Source of the DNA: Microvirga ossetica
GTDB lineage: Bacteria > Pseudomonadota > Alphaproteobacteria > Rhizobiales > Beijerinckiaceae
Direction of reading: 5' to 3'
NCBI RefSeq assembly: GCF_002741015.1
Contig: NZ_CP016617.1
Location: 744,001-808,000, forward strand
DNA: 64,000 nt
The notes under the pieces are model-generated. The model saw only the letters and a program-made list of their open reading frames with translations, was not told where the DNA came from and made no database searches. This document shows positions 1 through 8,889 of the stretch, in pieces. The number at the start of each line of letters is the position of its first letter. Position 1 is the stretch's first letter. The position numbers and the translations under genes were made by a program.

Positions 1-339
1 CTATCACCGGAATTGATCCTTGAGGCCTGCCCCACCCTCAGCGATTACCCCGAACCGATTGAGGATGTGTCCGATATTGTGGCGGCTGGGCGCTATCTGC
101 GAGGCTCGCTGGGGGCGAACGAGAGTGCCTGGAACGAGGCGGTGGCCGAGATCGGCCTGGTGCGGGCCGCGGTGACGGTGATCTACGTGCTGCAGCTCTA
201 CGACGACGATGTCTCGAGCGGCGAGGGCCGGATCAAGAACCCGGGCGGTTATTTCCGCGCTATGGCGCGCCTGGTCAAAGCCGGCCGGATCGACCTTAGT
301 GTCGAACTCCTCGCCATGCGGAGGCGTCGAATGTCATGA
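1..339 (+). CDS. repC: Plasmid replication initiator RepC, C-terminal part (cut by window edge)
   Basis: The reading frame is open from base 1 and ends at TGA 337-339. It begins LSPELILEACP and contains the segments AVAEIGLVRAAVTVIYVLQL and NPGGYFRAMARLVKAGRI. This matches the conserved C-terminal domain of RepC, the initiator of repABC plasmids, where a Pro-Gly-Gly-Tyr-x-Arg stretch precedes a short basic tail. RepC binds the origin, which in this family lies within repC. repC is usually the last gene of repABC, so repA and repB should lie upstream, outside the window. A TTG at 13 is only an internal codon. The family assignment is from pattern recognition. Confidence 0.85.
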   Translation, partial: LSPELILEACPTLSDYPEPIEDVSDIVAAGRYLRGSLGANESAWNEAVAEIGLVRAAVTVIYVLQLYDDDVSSGEGRIKNPGGYFRAMARLVKAGRIDLSVELLAMRRRRMS

Positions 340-466
340 GGGGAGAGGGATCATGCGCGCTCCGACAACTGGCTTGTCAGCGTGTTGAGTTTCTGGTGGG
401 CAGGATTGGATGTTCAGTTCGCTCATCACAGCGTAGGCCTGCGACGGAGAACGAAGAGGCAAAAGC

Positions 467-715
467 ATGGTGTTGATTTCAACCGTCGTGGGCGGGCTCA
501 TCCTCTACGTGATCTTCGAACGGTACCTGAAGAAGGCACTGCTTCGGACCCAAGTCCAGCACAAATCCATTGAGACGGGCACCCTGATCACCGCCATTGT
601 TGCAATTGTCCTGGCGGCCGGGAGCTTGGCCTACACACTGACGTCGATCGGTGCTCTTGAGGAGCGCGTCATGCGGCTCGAAAAGGCCGCGCGGAACCTC
701 CCTCAGGGGAGATAG
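467..715 (+). CDS. Small two-helix membrane protein
   Basis: This 82-residue protein starts at ATG 467 behind a purine-rich AGAGG. A hydrophobic N-terminal helix (about residues 2-17) is followed by a basic linker and a second hydrophobic helix (about 38-60). It ends in a charged, probably amphipathic tail. I do not recognise the family. It stands alone downstream of repC. A frame at 382-573 overlaps its 5' end but lacks such features and was not called. Confidence 0.55.
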   Translation: MVLISTVVGGLILYVIFERYLKKALLRTQVQHKSIETGTLITAIVAIVLAAGSLAYTLTSIGALEERVMRLEKAARNLPQGR

Positions 716-1119
716 AAACGGCCTGGATGAGCGATTAAGGCCTGTAGGTTGCTACGCTGACATTTCGATGGCTGGATGCATCACTATTGTGAATCATTGC
801 GACCGAACAGATTCAGGATCTTGATGAATGTGGCCGCATTGGCCAGCCTAGTCAAAAGCGGGTCGAGCTTTATGAAATCTAGTTAAAGGCAATGGAGGCG
901 CTTGAGAGATGACTCCAGCGAAAGCGGCGACGAGGCTATCTGCTCAGGGGCGGGTACGACAAAGGAGTCCAGGAAACTTGGATTGGTCGCAGCGCAGGAT
1001 CCTGAACAACTCGTCAGTGACTGTGGGAATGCTGCCCTCGATCTATGCTACAGTGTGATCAGAGCTTCAACAAGGCACGCGGTTGATCGGATCAAACGGG
1101 CGCTGAGAGGATGACCTGA

Positions 1120-1437
1120 ATGGACGAGAGTTTCTCGCCGACCATTTTCCTTTATGGCATGGCTCTCGTGTTCGCTGTGGGAAAGGCGTTCACGCTGACG
1201 ATCTGGCGAACCCTTCCTAAACCCAGACCAGGGCTAAAGCACGAGATGCTGCAGGCATGGAAGAAGCGCAGGTTCCAGAAACAAGCCGCTAAGAACGCAG
1301 TCGAGCATCCTCGAAGCGAGTGGACGGCGGACAATCCCTTGTCGAGCACGAACGAGGCGACGGGTGAGCCGCACGCTGCAGCACCACCTCCAGAAAAGGA
1401 GGCCATGCTACAACCGAGGCCCAACGCACATTTCTGA
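1120..1437 (+). CDS. Hypothetical protein with one N-terminal membrane segment
   Basis: This is a 105-residue orphan starting at ATG 1120 with GAGAGG about 10 bases upstream. Residues 8-28 are hydrophobic (IFLYGMALVFAVGKAFTLTI). They are followed by a Lys/Arg-rich segment (about 34-62) and a low-complexity tail rich in Pro, Ala and Glu. No domain is recognised. It could be a small membrane-anchored protein with a cytoplasmic basic region. An antisense frame over the same bases looks like a shadow. Confidence 0.45.
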   Translation: MDESFSPTIFLYGMALVFAVGKAFTLTIWRTLPKPRPGLKHEMLQAWKKRRFQKQAAKNAVEHPRSEWTADNPLSSTNEATGEPHAAAPPPEKEAMLQPRPNAHF

Positions 1438-1711
1438 AAAGTAGCTTTGCAGGTTCCAGGCAATTCAAACTCACTGGGTTGATCGGTACTTGCAGCTTCG
1501 GCCAGGTTCTCAAGCAGGTTGTTTGGCAGCCGACGCTACCGTTCGATCGCCACTTCCGCTGGCTTGGTGAGACAACGTCTCGTACTTGGCGGTGCGGTCA
1601 GGGTCATCAGTAGTGGCGTGACACTAAGTGAGAAACGTCGCCGGAGTTCCAGGCCGACGTGCCTTTCAGAGCATACCCATTCGAATCAGGATGCGGCGCG
1701 TTCCTACACGT

Positions 1712-1746
1712 GGGCCTGTAGCTCAATCGTTAGAGCCGGCCGCTCA
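1712..1746 (+). pseudogene. 5' fragment of a CAU-anticodon tRNA
   Basis: These 35 bases match the first 35 bases of the complete tRNA at 51469-51541, with one mismatch (C for G at 1728). The acceptor 5' arm, D arm and 5' anticodon stem are present. The match stops inside the anticodon loop, after the first bases of CTCATAA. The rest of the tRNA is absent, so this is a relic and cannot fold as a tRNA. Confidence 0.8.
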
Positions 1747-1851
1747 AGCCATCCTGTCTCAAGTCGATGGCAGCCGTTGAAGCATCACAGAATAGACCTC
1801 GATTGCATACCTTTCGATCTGCCCAAACTTCGTCCGACGAACCTGTTGTAA

Positions 1852-2079
1852 TTAGGAGCTCAGGTTGCTCGTATCGGACTTGAGCATGAGGCGAATAAGA
1901 GGCTCGCAACGGGCATTAAATTCTGCGTCTGCTCGTGCATACTTCTCTCTTATACGATGTCGTTCGGCTTCAACGCAGTGAGACAGCAACATGGCTGTAT
2001 ACGGGTTGGGCGGTGGAATGTCGTAAGCCAGTTTCTTCACTTCCTGGATAAATTCGTCGACCCAAGTATCTTCGACCAT
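1852..2079 (-). CDS. Hypothetical small protein
   Basis: This is a 75-residue orphan. I prefer the ATG at 2079 because AAGGGG sits six bases upstream. An in-frame TTG at 2097 would place that Shine-Dalgarno inside the gene. The protein is charged and probably helical (DTWVDEFIQEVKKLAYDIPP, then a region with several Arg and Glu). It has no recognised domain and no operon partner. It lies just upstream of the IS5-type element. Confidence 0.45.
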   Translation of the reverse strand: MVEDTWVDEFIQEVKKLAYDIPPPNPYTAMLLSHCVEAERHRIREKYARADAEFNARCEPLIRLMLKSDTSNLSS

Positions 2080-2232
2080 AACCAACCCCTTGGGCAATCA
2101 GCCGAGCTAAAACAGTAATCCAAAGCCGATAACCTTGCTATTTCTTCTGAATAGTCGCGAGGCAATACAGCGGGTTCCAAGAGTGGTACTACTGTTCCAC
2201 TCACGACGGCGGCTCTGGCATGGTTGAGCTTA

Positions 2233-3167
2233 GAGTCGGTCCGAGCGATTCATGAACTTTGACAAAGCCTTGCGATCCTGCGGGTCATGAGCCGGATCAT
2301 GGCGAGTTGCACGAACGCCAGCTGCGTGCGCGTGAGGTTCTCAAAATCCTTGACCAGCCGGCGGCAGCGACCGAGCCACCCGAAGGTTCTCTCGACAACC
2401 CACCGCTTCGCGACCACCACGAAGCCTTTGGCGGCATCCGATCGTTTGACAATCTCCAGAACCACCTTGCCGGTCCGTTTCGCGGCCGCGGCTGTTGCTG
2501 CGCCGCTGTAGGCGCCATCGGCAAACAGGCGCTGCAGGAACACGAACACGCGCCGCACACTCGTCAGAAGCGGCAGAAAGCCCTCCCGATCCTGCACATC
2601 GGCCGGTGTCACATTCAGCCCGAGCATCAGGCCCAGCGTGTCGACGATAAGGTGACGCTTCTTGCCTTTGACTGTCTTGGCCGCGTCATCGCCGATCGGA
2701 TCGATAGGCCTCCCCCTTTTTCGGCGCTCTTGACACTCTGGCTGTCGACGATCGCGGCGGTGGGACTGGCGTGGCGTCCCTCAAGCGCGCGGACCTGCTG
2801 GTAGAGCGCGAAGTGCAGGCGCTCGAGCACGCCATCGCAATGCCAGCGCACGAACCAGCCGTGCACGGTGCTGCGCGGCGGCAGGTCTCTGGGCAAAGCC
2901 CGCCACTGGCAGCCTGTGCTCAAGACGTACAGAACGGCATTGAGGATCTCGCGCAAGCGCTCCGGCACTGGCCCGGACCTCGTGCGACGGCGCAGAAACG
3001 GTCGCACCAGATCCCATTCGGCATCCGTCAGGTCGCTCGGGTAGCGCAAACCTGTGCGAGCGTAGCGACCTCGGTTCTCTGGGGTCCACATGGGCGCCTC
3101 CGCTAATCGGCGCCAACCAGTGAATCACAAGTCATTGCTCGGATTCAAATTTCACTCGGACAGGCTC
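2233..3167 (-). mobile_element. Complete IS5-family element (IS427-like), 935 bp
   Basis: The ends are 13-bp imperfect inverted repeats: GAGTCGGTCCGAG at 2233 and, on the other strand, GAGCCTGTCCGAG at 3167. Each end is flanked by TTA (2230-2232 and 3168-3170), a 3-bp target duplication as expected for this group. The element carries a two-frame transposase on the minus strand. Length, ends and duplication agree, so it looks complete and recently inserted. Confidence 0.9.
2250..3091 (-). CDS. IS5-family transposase, two frames joined by a -1 shift
   Basis: The first frame (3091 to 2627) carries the N-terminal domain and the first catalytic Asp in AAIVDSQSVKSAEKGG. The second (2627 to 2250) carries FADGAYSG and the Glu in VVERTFGWLGR. 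The frames join if the ribosome slips -1 on the AAAGGGGG run after AEKGG. The hidden residues of the -1 frame (PIDPIGDDAAKTVKGKKRH) are what the family has there. IS427-group elements are commonly split this way, so programmed frameshifting is likely, though a simple mutation cannot be excluded. Confidence 0.85.
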
Positions 3168-3335
3168 TTAGCCTCGTCGATTATCTTGAGGTCGGCAGGC
3201 TGGGCCTTTGAGGTCGCAGGCTCGAACGTCACACGGTGAGGAAGCGAGACCCGACGCGCTAACGTTCCTGTCCGAGGGTACACATTGACTGACCCTGGCC
3301 CGAAGACGCCCAAGATCAGCGAATACAGCGAAGAC

Positions 3336-3358
3336 TGGCGGAGAGGGGAGACTCGAAC
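3336..3358 (-). pseudogene. 3' end fragment resembling tRNA-Ser
   Basis: Read on the minus strand, this is the T arm and 3' acceptor of a serine-type tRNA: GTTCGAGTCTCCCC followed by TCTCCGCCA. No 5' half is visible next to it. Such 3' fragments are typically left as attachment-site copies by integrative elements. The assignment is by motif only. Confidence 0.5.
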
Positions 3359-3933
3359 TTCCGAGGCGGTTGATCGTATGCCGCGTTCTGGGTGAGGTGC
3401 CACGTCAGGATACAAGAAGAGACAAGGCCAGAGAAGAAAAAGTCGAACACCTTTCCCGGGGACTGTTCTTGCATCACCTAAGTGTTCATAAAATCCGGGA
3501 AAACTGAAAAACTGCCCACAGGCCCCTTAGTGCACTTACGGCGCTTGATGACGAGCGCGAAGGCTTCGGACCTGCTCCGTTCCGGGGCGGCTACCGCTTT
3601 CGCGCCTGCACAGCTTTTGCGGAAGGCCGAGCCCACTCCTTGACACAGCCGCTGCGGTGGTGACCGGCATGGGACGCGATCGGATTTAGCGGGTGGGGCT
3701 GACGGGGTGGCGGGCCGGCATGCCAAGCTGTCGCACGAAGGGGGCGGGGTGTTGATTCATTGCGGAATGGGACCGTCTTTTCGAGGACAGCGCATAAACT
3801 GTCACGTGTGCGCTCCGATCCGGATTCTGTGCGCCTTTTACTGGATACCGGCCTATGGCGCCAGGGCATCATGCTGGAGTTAGGCGACTGTTAACCATGC
3901 CGCCCAATAATGCTTTCTTTGGGAGCCTTAGCG
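3359..3933. other. Intergenic stretch without a convincing gene
   Basis: Several short frames on both strands cross this stretch, but none has a credible start, composition or recognisable domain. The only supported item nearby is the tRNA-Ser-like fragment just before it. The promoter of the downstream receiver gene is presumably near 3850-3920, but I cannot point to clear boxes. Confidence 0.4.
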
Positions 3934-4335
3934 ATGGCCAGACGACCGCTCATTCTTCTCATTCCTGCAGATCGCCGCACCGGTGCTCTCACACAAGCTG
4001 GTCTCGAGGGGTATGGTTACGATGTCCTGGTAGCGGGCACCGCTGAGGAGGCGCTTGACCTCCTCCGTGTACATCAGAGGGTCAGCGTCCTGGTCGTCGA
4101 CGTCGAACCCGAGAAGGACTCTGACGGAATCGCACTGGCACAAACTGCCCGCCGATCCGATCCGAGCATTCATGTGATCTATACCAGTGGTGCGCCCTAC
4201 AAGCTTCATGAGCGGCACAAGGTTAGCGGCGCGCCTTGCTTGCGTACGCCATATCATCCGCATCAGCTCGTCGGGGTCATCGGACAGATCTCGAGCCGAC
4301 ACTGTCTTGATGAGTATGAAATGCACGCAGCCTGA
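3934..4335 (+). CDS. Single-domain response-regulator receiver protein (CheY-like)
   Basis: Start ATG 3934 is preferred over 3910 because GGGAG lies about nine bases upstream. The 133-residue product is one receiver domain: strand PLILLIPADRRTG, phosphoacceptor Asp in SVLVVDVEP, the conserved Thr/Ser region VIYTSGAP, and CLRTPYHPHQL at the end. The acidic pair after strand 1 is weak (AD), and the usual Lys-Pro is replaced by Arg-Thr-Pro, so signalling may be atypical. No histidine kinase or output domain is adjacent, so the partner is unknown. Confidence 0.75.
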   Translation: MARRPLILLIPADRRTGALTQAGLEGYGYDVLVAGTAEEALDLLRVHQRVSVLVVDVEPEKDSDGIALAQTARRSDPSIHVIYTSGAPYKLHERHKVSGAPCLRTPYHPHQLVGVIGQISSRHCLDEYEMHAA

Positions 4336-4882
4336 CAAGCCAATAGCACGGACGCTTTGGAGATCTCGATCGCAAAGGACAGCCATCGTTCGGCTGCCCT
4401 GGCGGATAAACCGTCATCCCAAGCGCGCAGCCGGTGTCGGCCAAGGAGAAGCGGAAGCGTGAGGAGTTGATCGCGCCATATTCCGATGTCGTGCCTTAGG
4501 GCCTGGCATGCTGCGTCTCAAGAATGACGCGGCCTCTCGGACGCCATTCCTCCGTCCGGTCTCCGCCGACTAAAGCCACCTGATGGCGACGATACCTTTT
4601 TCCGTTAGGACATCGGGCATCGCATGCGGCCCCTCAACGGGTTGGTCTGATCGCAGGGCGGCTGCGCCTCGATCCCTTGACCACAACAGCGGGTCCGGAC
4701 CTGTCGGTCCTGAGAGCGTTTTTCCCCGGCCTTGCGGCCTTCCTCGCGCGACAAAAACGCTCCCCCGCGCCGTCCTCCACGTGCGTTGCGGGCCTGCGGC
4801 TGCGGCGTGATCGCCTGACGATCCTTCGACCGCCATCGAGGCCGCGCGGTGCGGCCCGACCAACGGAAAAAGGAACACTCCC
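4336..4882. other. Non-coding leader region upstream of the DUF736 gene
   Basis: No convincing gene is present. The stretch holds a strong inverted repeat (listed separately) and ends in AAAAAGGAA, the ribosome-binding region of the DUF736 gene. Long overlapping frames here look like composition artefacts of GC-rich DNA. Confidence 0.45.
4714..4762. repeat. Inverted repeat with 10-bp arms
   Basis: GAGCGTTTTT (4714-4723) is matched by its exact complement AAAAACGCTC (4753-4762). The 29-base spacer contains a second small hairpin, GGCC-TTGC-GGCC. It lies about 120 bases before the DUF736 start. It could be a transcription attenuator or terminator, or a protein-binding site; the sequence alone does not decide. 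Confidence 0.6.
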
Positions 4883-5191
4883 ATGGCGACCATCGGCACC
4901 TTCAGGGAAACCGACAAAGGCTCCTACACCGGCACTCTCAAGACACTCACGCTCACGGTCAAAACCCACATCACCAAGAGCCCAAAGTCGAACGATCAGG
5001 CTCCCGACTACCGGATCTTCGTTGGCCCGACCGAATTTGGCGCCGCATGGCTCAAAACCTCCCGCGACGGCCGCGAGTACCTCTCGGTCAGGATGGACGA
5101 TCCGAGCTTTCCTGCTCCGATCTTCGCCTCCCTGGTCGAGGGCGAAGGTGACGTGTTCGGCCTCATCTGGTCGCGCCGATCTGGCGAATGA
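4883..5191 (+). CDS. DUF736 family protein
   Basis: This 102-residue protein starts at ATG 4883 behind AAGGAACACTCCC. It matches the DUF736 pattern along its length: MATIGTF at the start, TLTLTVKTHITK in the middle, then APDYRIFVGPTEFGAAW, and SVRMDDPSFPAPIFASLVE near the end. DUF736 proteins are small single-domain proteins common on alphaproteobacterial plasmids and integrative elements; their function is not established. The gene opens a short accessory cluster with the broken gene that follows. Confidence 0.9.
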   Translation: MATIGTFRETDKGSYTGTLKTLTLTVKTHITKSPKSNDQAPDYRIFVGPTEFGAAWLKTSRDGREYLSVRMDDPSFPAPIFASLVEGEGDVFGLIWSRRSGE

Positions 5192-5257
5192 CCCTCCGGC
5201 CCCCGCCTCACAGGCGGAGGCACCGACCCCACTAGCGTCATATCAGAGAGAGCGCTC

Positions 5258-5604
5258 ATGTCCGCCTTCGTTGTCTCGACCGCCCATATCGATACCATTG
5301 TCTCCGCCGCCATCGAGCTCGAACTCTTCGCCGCCCGCACCGACCACGGCACCCTCGAATGGGTCTGCCACGAGACGGCGACTGCCTTCGGCCAGATGCT
5401 GCTGGCCGAGAATGTCCGCTCCGTCGTCCACCGCTACCGCCTGATCGGCAGCACCGAGGCCTCTGACTACGCCGAGCTCATGGAGACCTACGAGTTCCGG
5501 TACCGTCCCTGCGTCCGGGCCGGTGTGGCCGCCAAGGCCCTGGATTGCTTCGACTACCAGTCTTGCGAGACCGACAATTACGAGACGAGCCTCGCCTGTG
5601 GGTT
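5258..5604 (+). pseudogene. Truncated conserved plasmid protein of unknown function
   Basis: From ATG 5258 the product reads like a plasmid-borne family that often follows DUF736: MSAFVVSTAHIDTIVSAAIE, then LLAENVRSVVHRY, and a late CFDYQSCETDNYETSLAC segment. After that point the frame runs on to 5938 but the sequence is no longer protein-like and overlaps an antisense gene. The usual C-terminus is missing. I read this as a gene whose 3' end was replaced by a rearrangement near 5600. The function is unknown. Confidence 0.55.
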
Positions 5605-5718
5605 CTCGAAGGCCAGAGAGATTGGACCCCTGCTCTTGAACCAACTCCCAGTCAGTGGGGCGTGCAGACGGAAATTTATCAGCCTCGCAGCAGCTACCGA
5701 CCCGTGTGAGGCCGTCTT

Positions 5719-5889
5719 TCAGCCAGGCTCCATCTGCCGCATGTCCAAGATCTCCAGCAGAAGAACGCCCAGGATAGCCACAGCCAGAAGTGTTATCACC
5801 ATCAGGATGAGGCTGTGCCACTTTCCCTGTTGCGCCAGCGTAGCCTTGATGGCTTCAAGCTTGCGTTCTTGTTCACGCTCAAGGGACAT
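5719..5889 (-). CDS. Small single-pass membrane protein
   Basis: This 56-residue protein starts at ATG 5889 with AGGAAG four bases upstream. A longer in-frame start at 6030 has no such site. A charged N-terminal helix (MSLEREQERKLEAIKATLAQ) precedes one hydrophobic helix (about residues 26-46) and a short tail. No family is recognised. It lies antisense to the non-protein-like extension of the preceding pseudogene. Confidence 0.55.
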   Translation of the reverse strand: MSLEREQERKLEAIKATLAQQGKWHSLILMVITLLAVAILGVLLLEILDMRQMEPG

Positions 5890-6264
5890 GTTTCTTCCTG
5901 GATCGACCGACTTTTGCGTGGGTTGCCTGGGAAGATAATCAGCTAAACATGGGTGAAGCTGTGCGATATCACACACGTGATACGCGAAATCCGAACTGAT
6001 CGGATCCCAGGGTGGACGGTGAACCGTCATTGCGCACCTGTCTCTCGCGTAGTTGGCGCATTCTCTCGGGGGCCACGGCTGACGCCGTGAGTTTCACAGA
6101 ATAGGCGATCTATACGGCGGCCGCTTTTGGCGGCCGACTCATGGCTCTTGTGCCGGCTGGAGGGAAGAGGGGCGCGGCCCCCTCTCCCCAGCAACCCCGA
6201 AAACCCGTCTCCCCATCATTCGAGCTGTCAGGCCGGATCGCCCGGGCCTGCCATCCCTGCATGA

Positions 6265-6576
6265 CAACTCTCCGGCGGCCCTCCAGGCGCATTCGCGCCT
6301 TCCGGGTGGGAGATCCCCTGGCGGGATACCGGGAAGATCATCGCCTTCCGCAATGACTCCCATGAGTTCGTCTACCCAGCGTGCCAGTTTGATCAGTCCC
6401 GACCGATCGAAGGGCTCGATCGGGTTGTCGGATACTTTCCGTCTCCCGAGGAGGCGTGGGAGTGGCTGGTCACGCCCAATCTGTACACCGACAGCGCAGC
6501 ACCCATTGACCGGCTGCGGTCAGGGCACATCGAAGTGGTCATTCGCGCGGCAGAAGGTGTCAATGACTACCAATAA
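6265..6576 (+). pseudogene. Remnant of an MbcA/ParS/Xre-type antitoxin (toxin-binding domain)
   Basis: An open frame without a usable start codon begins after an in-frame TGA and ends at TAA 6574-6576. It contains VYPACQFDQSRPIEGLD, then SPEEAWEWLVTPN, then PIDRLRSGHIEVVIRAAEG. This is the pattern of the toxin-binding domain of MbcA/ParS-like antitoxins. The N-terminal part and start are missing, so it is probably non-functional. The DUF433 gene overlaps its end, suggesting the two were once in one operon. Confidence 0.6.
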
Positions 6577-6937
6577 GGATATGAACTCAATGCCAGACGA
6601 CACGATTGTCTCGGATCCGGAAGTCCTGGGTGGCATGCCGGTCATCAAGGGCACACGGGTCTTGGTCCATGACTTGGCTGCGTCCGTTAAGGCAGGTATC
6701 CTGCGGGATCGTATTCTGGCGGCCTACCCCACCATCAAGGAGCATCATCTGGATCTGGTTGTCGCTTATGCTGAGGCCAATCCATTGCAGCGGCGGACCA
6801 GTAAGCTTCCAACAAGGCCAGGTGCAACCCTGGCGAAGCCCGGTCGGATATCGAGGGGGATTCAAGAGTACCAAGGACACATATCCTCATCGCGACCGCG
6901 ACGTGCGAGAAACCAAGTGGGCTTTAGCTGTTCTTGA
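6563..6937 (+). CDS. DUF433 family protein, probable antitoxin
   Basis: The conserved core is IVSDPEVLGGMPVIKGTRV followed by VKAGILRDRILAAYPTIKEH and LVVAYAEANP, the DUF433 signature. Possible starts are ATG 6563, 6581 or 6590; 6590 has AAGGA at a workable distance. DUF433 proteins are often antitoxins of DUF5615 toxins, but no such toxin follows. After about residue 75 the sequence (RRTSKLPTRPGATLAK onwards) no longer resembles the family, so the C-terminus may be a frameshifted extension. Confidence 0.65.
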   Translation: MTTNKDMNSMPDDTIVSDPEVLGGMPVIKGTRVLVHDLAASVKAGILRDRILAAYPTIKEHHLDLVVAYAEANPLQRRTSKLPTRPGATLAKPGRISRGIQEYQGHISSSRPRRARNQVGFSCS

Positions 6938-7055
6938 GAATCCGGGAGCGGGAACGCATCGCGGCCATCAACTTCGGCATTCGGGAGCATGACAAGCAGA
7001 ATGCTTCGACGTCTTCGTGACACCAAGGCATTCGCCCAACCAATCGGAAACCTGA

Positions 7056-8282
7056 ATGTGGCACGTCTCCCCCAGTGGGCGCCTGGATAGGCTCACGGTC
7101 TTCAAGCATGTCGGAGGCGGCTACGTCCCGGCCGGCGAGATGACATTCGAGGGCAGTGAGTTTCTTCGTCCCGGTGCATTTCAATATGACCAAAGTTATC
7201 TTGAGACACCTGGCGCAACGCCGCTCGATCCTCTTGGCCTTCCCGTCGTGTCACAGGTTTTCCCAGGTGTCCCAGAGGCTCCACTTGCGCTGCTCGACGC
7301 CGGGCCGGAGGGCTGGGGTCGAAGCGTCCTTGCCATGGCCTTCGAGGGATCGGTTCTTGGTGCAGCTGAATTTCTCGCGGCAGGCACCACAGACCGCACC
7401 GGTGATCTGGCCTTCGGCGCCTCTGGTGAAGGGGGACCTGGACATTGGCGGCCTGATGGCTCCCAGTCGTCGGGGATCTCCAACCAATGCGACGATCTCG
7501 AAGCCTTGATGCTTGCCGCCATCGCGGCGGATGAAAGCGACGCGACAGCCGATCAGCTCGGGATGCTCGTCCGAGCCTGTGCCGATGTTGGCGGCGCCCG
7601 CCCGAAAGTGAGATGGCGCGACCGGGAAGGGGAAGGGATTGCGAAGTTCCCGACCTGGGGCGACAAGTTCGACGATCCGCGCATCGAGGCCGTTTGCCTG
7701 GATGTCGCGGAATCCGCCGGTCTCCCAGTTCCGCAGCGCCGGCTTGAGACCTTCTCGGGCAGGACCGCTTTGCTGGTGCGGCGCTTCGACCGGTCGGAGG
7801 ATGGCAAGCCCTATGCTTACTTGAGCATGGGAACGCTGCTCCAGGAGCCTGCAAGCAGCTATGGAACGACCAGAACCTACACCGACATGGCAGCGGCTGC
7901 CCGGGCGATCGGCATTGAAGCGCCGGAGGAGCAGATGTTCCGCCGGCTGCTGGTGAACGCCTTTCTGCACAACACCGACGACCATCTGCGCAATCACGCA
8001 GTCATCAACACAGGGGAGGGGTGGGAGCTCTCGCCGGTGTTCGACGTCGTTCCGTATCTTGAACGGAAGCGACACGTCTGCGCTCCTGGACCCGGGTTCA
8101 GCCCAGAGTGCGATCCGCAGGTGGCGTTTGCCTCGCACATTGCCTTCGGGTTGGCTGAAGAGCAGGCTGAGGCAATCCGCGATGATGTCGTGGCGGCGGT
8201 GCGCCGCTTGCCTGAGTTTTTCGATCGTCGTGACGTGAGCAAAGCCGATCAGGAGCTTCTGCGGGGATTGGGGCAGCAATGA
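7056..8282 (+). CDS. hipA: HipA-family serine/threonine kinase toxin
   Basis: The product has 408 residues, the usual HipA length. Visible motifs are the N-terminal subdomain (PAGEMTFEGSEFLRPG), the DLAFG segment, the glycine-rich GGARPKVRW, the ATP-binding Lys in GIAKFP, RRFDR, the catalytic NAFLHNTDDHLRNHAVI, and the metal-binding Asp in LSPVFDVVP. HipA phosphorylates glutamyl-tRNA synthetase in the E. coli paradigm and drives persistence. The expected upstream HipB antitoxin is not recognisable. Only a short Arg/Glu-rich frame (6934-7020) lies there, so the toxin may be orphaned or use another antitoxin. All key residues look intact. Confidence 0.88.
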   Translation: MWHVSPSGRLDRLTVFKHVGGGYVPAGEMTFEGSEFLRPGAFQYDQSYLETPGATPLDPLGLPVVSQVFPGVPEAPLALLDAGPEGWGRSVLAMAFEGSVLGAAEFLAAGTTDRTGDLAFGASGEGGPGHWRPDGSQSSGISNQCDDLEALMLAAIAADESDATADQLGMLVRACADVGGARPKVRWRDREGEGIAKFPTWGDKFDDPRIEAVCLDVAESAGLPVPQRRLETFSGRTALLVRRFDRSEDGKPYAYLSMGTLLQEPASSYGTTRTYTDMAAAARAIGIEAPEEQMFRRLLVNAFLHNTDDHLRNHAVINTGEGWELSPVFDVVPYLERKRHVCAPGPGFSPECDPQVAFASHIAFGLAEEQAEAIRDDVVAAVRRLPEFFDRRDVSKADQELLRGLGQQ

Positions 8283-8889
8283 TCCAGATCCCGACTGTGC
8301 CTTCGACACGTTCCGGACGTTGGTCCAGATCACTGATAGCATCATGCGCCGCTTCCAGGCACTCTCAGGATGCGCGTGCCGGACGTGCTCAGTCAAACGC
8401 GCCTTGTCGGCACAGTCTTGATCTTGCCTCTCGCCTCCTGAGCCTCGGCGTTCGGGTGGCACGCGTGGTTGATGAAACTCACCGTGGTCCCAAGTGGTAG
8501 CCCATCGATGGTCGAGCGACTGTTGACGGCGAACACGGATCGAGCCTGAGGCCGGTTGTGACCTCGGCGTTGGTGCTCCTCGGGCCGATGTCGTCGATGA
8601 TCAACGAGCCCTTCTCGATGACAGCGATGGTAAACGGGCCGAGGCCTGTCCTCGAGCGTCCCACCCAGTCGGCCCTTGGATGCCCTTCATCAGTTCGTCC
8701 TTCCACACTGACCCACCAGCCTCGCCATACCGCGGCTCCCGTGCGGCCGATAAGAGAGGTCACCACCGGTGAGACAGGCGCTGCTTAACCAGACAGGGCG
8801 GGCAGGGACGTTCCAGTCCCAGAAGACACAGAGAGAGAGGATTACCAGAAGAGATTGAGACGAGGATAGAAACGTAGAAATCCCGGAAA
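8283..8889. other. Intergenic stretch without a supported gene
   Basis: Short frames on both strands cross this stretch, but none has a recognisable domain or a good start. The last 60 bases are rich in purines and should contain the promoter of the AAA+-like gene that follows. No strong hairpin was seen. Confidence 0.35.

Noticed and set aside
4677..5444. Plus-strand frame of 255 codons overlapping the DUF736 gene.
   Set aside because: It is a frame-shifted shadow of DUF736 with Pro/Ser/Arg-rich composition typical of GC-rich artefacts.
7251..8462. Minus-strand frame of about 400 codons opposite hipA.
   Set aside because: The plus-strand HipA has all kinase motifs; the antisense frame has none and is a composition effect.
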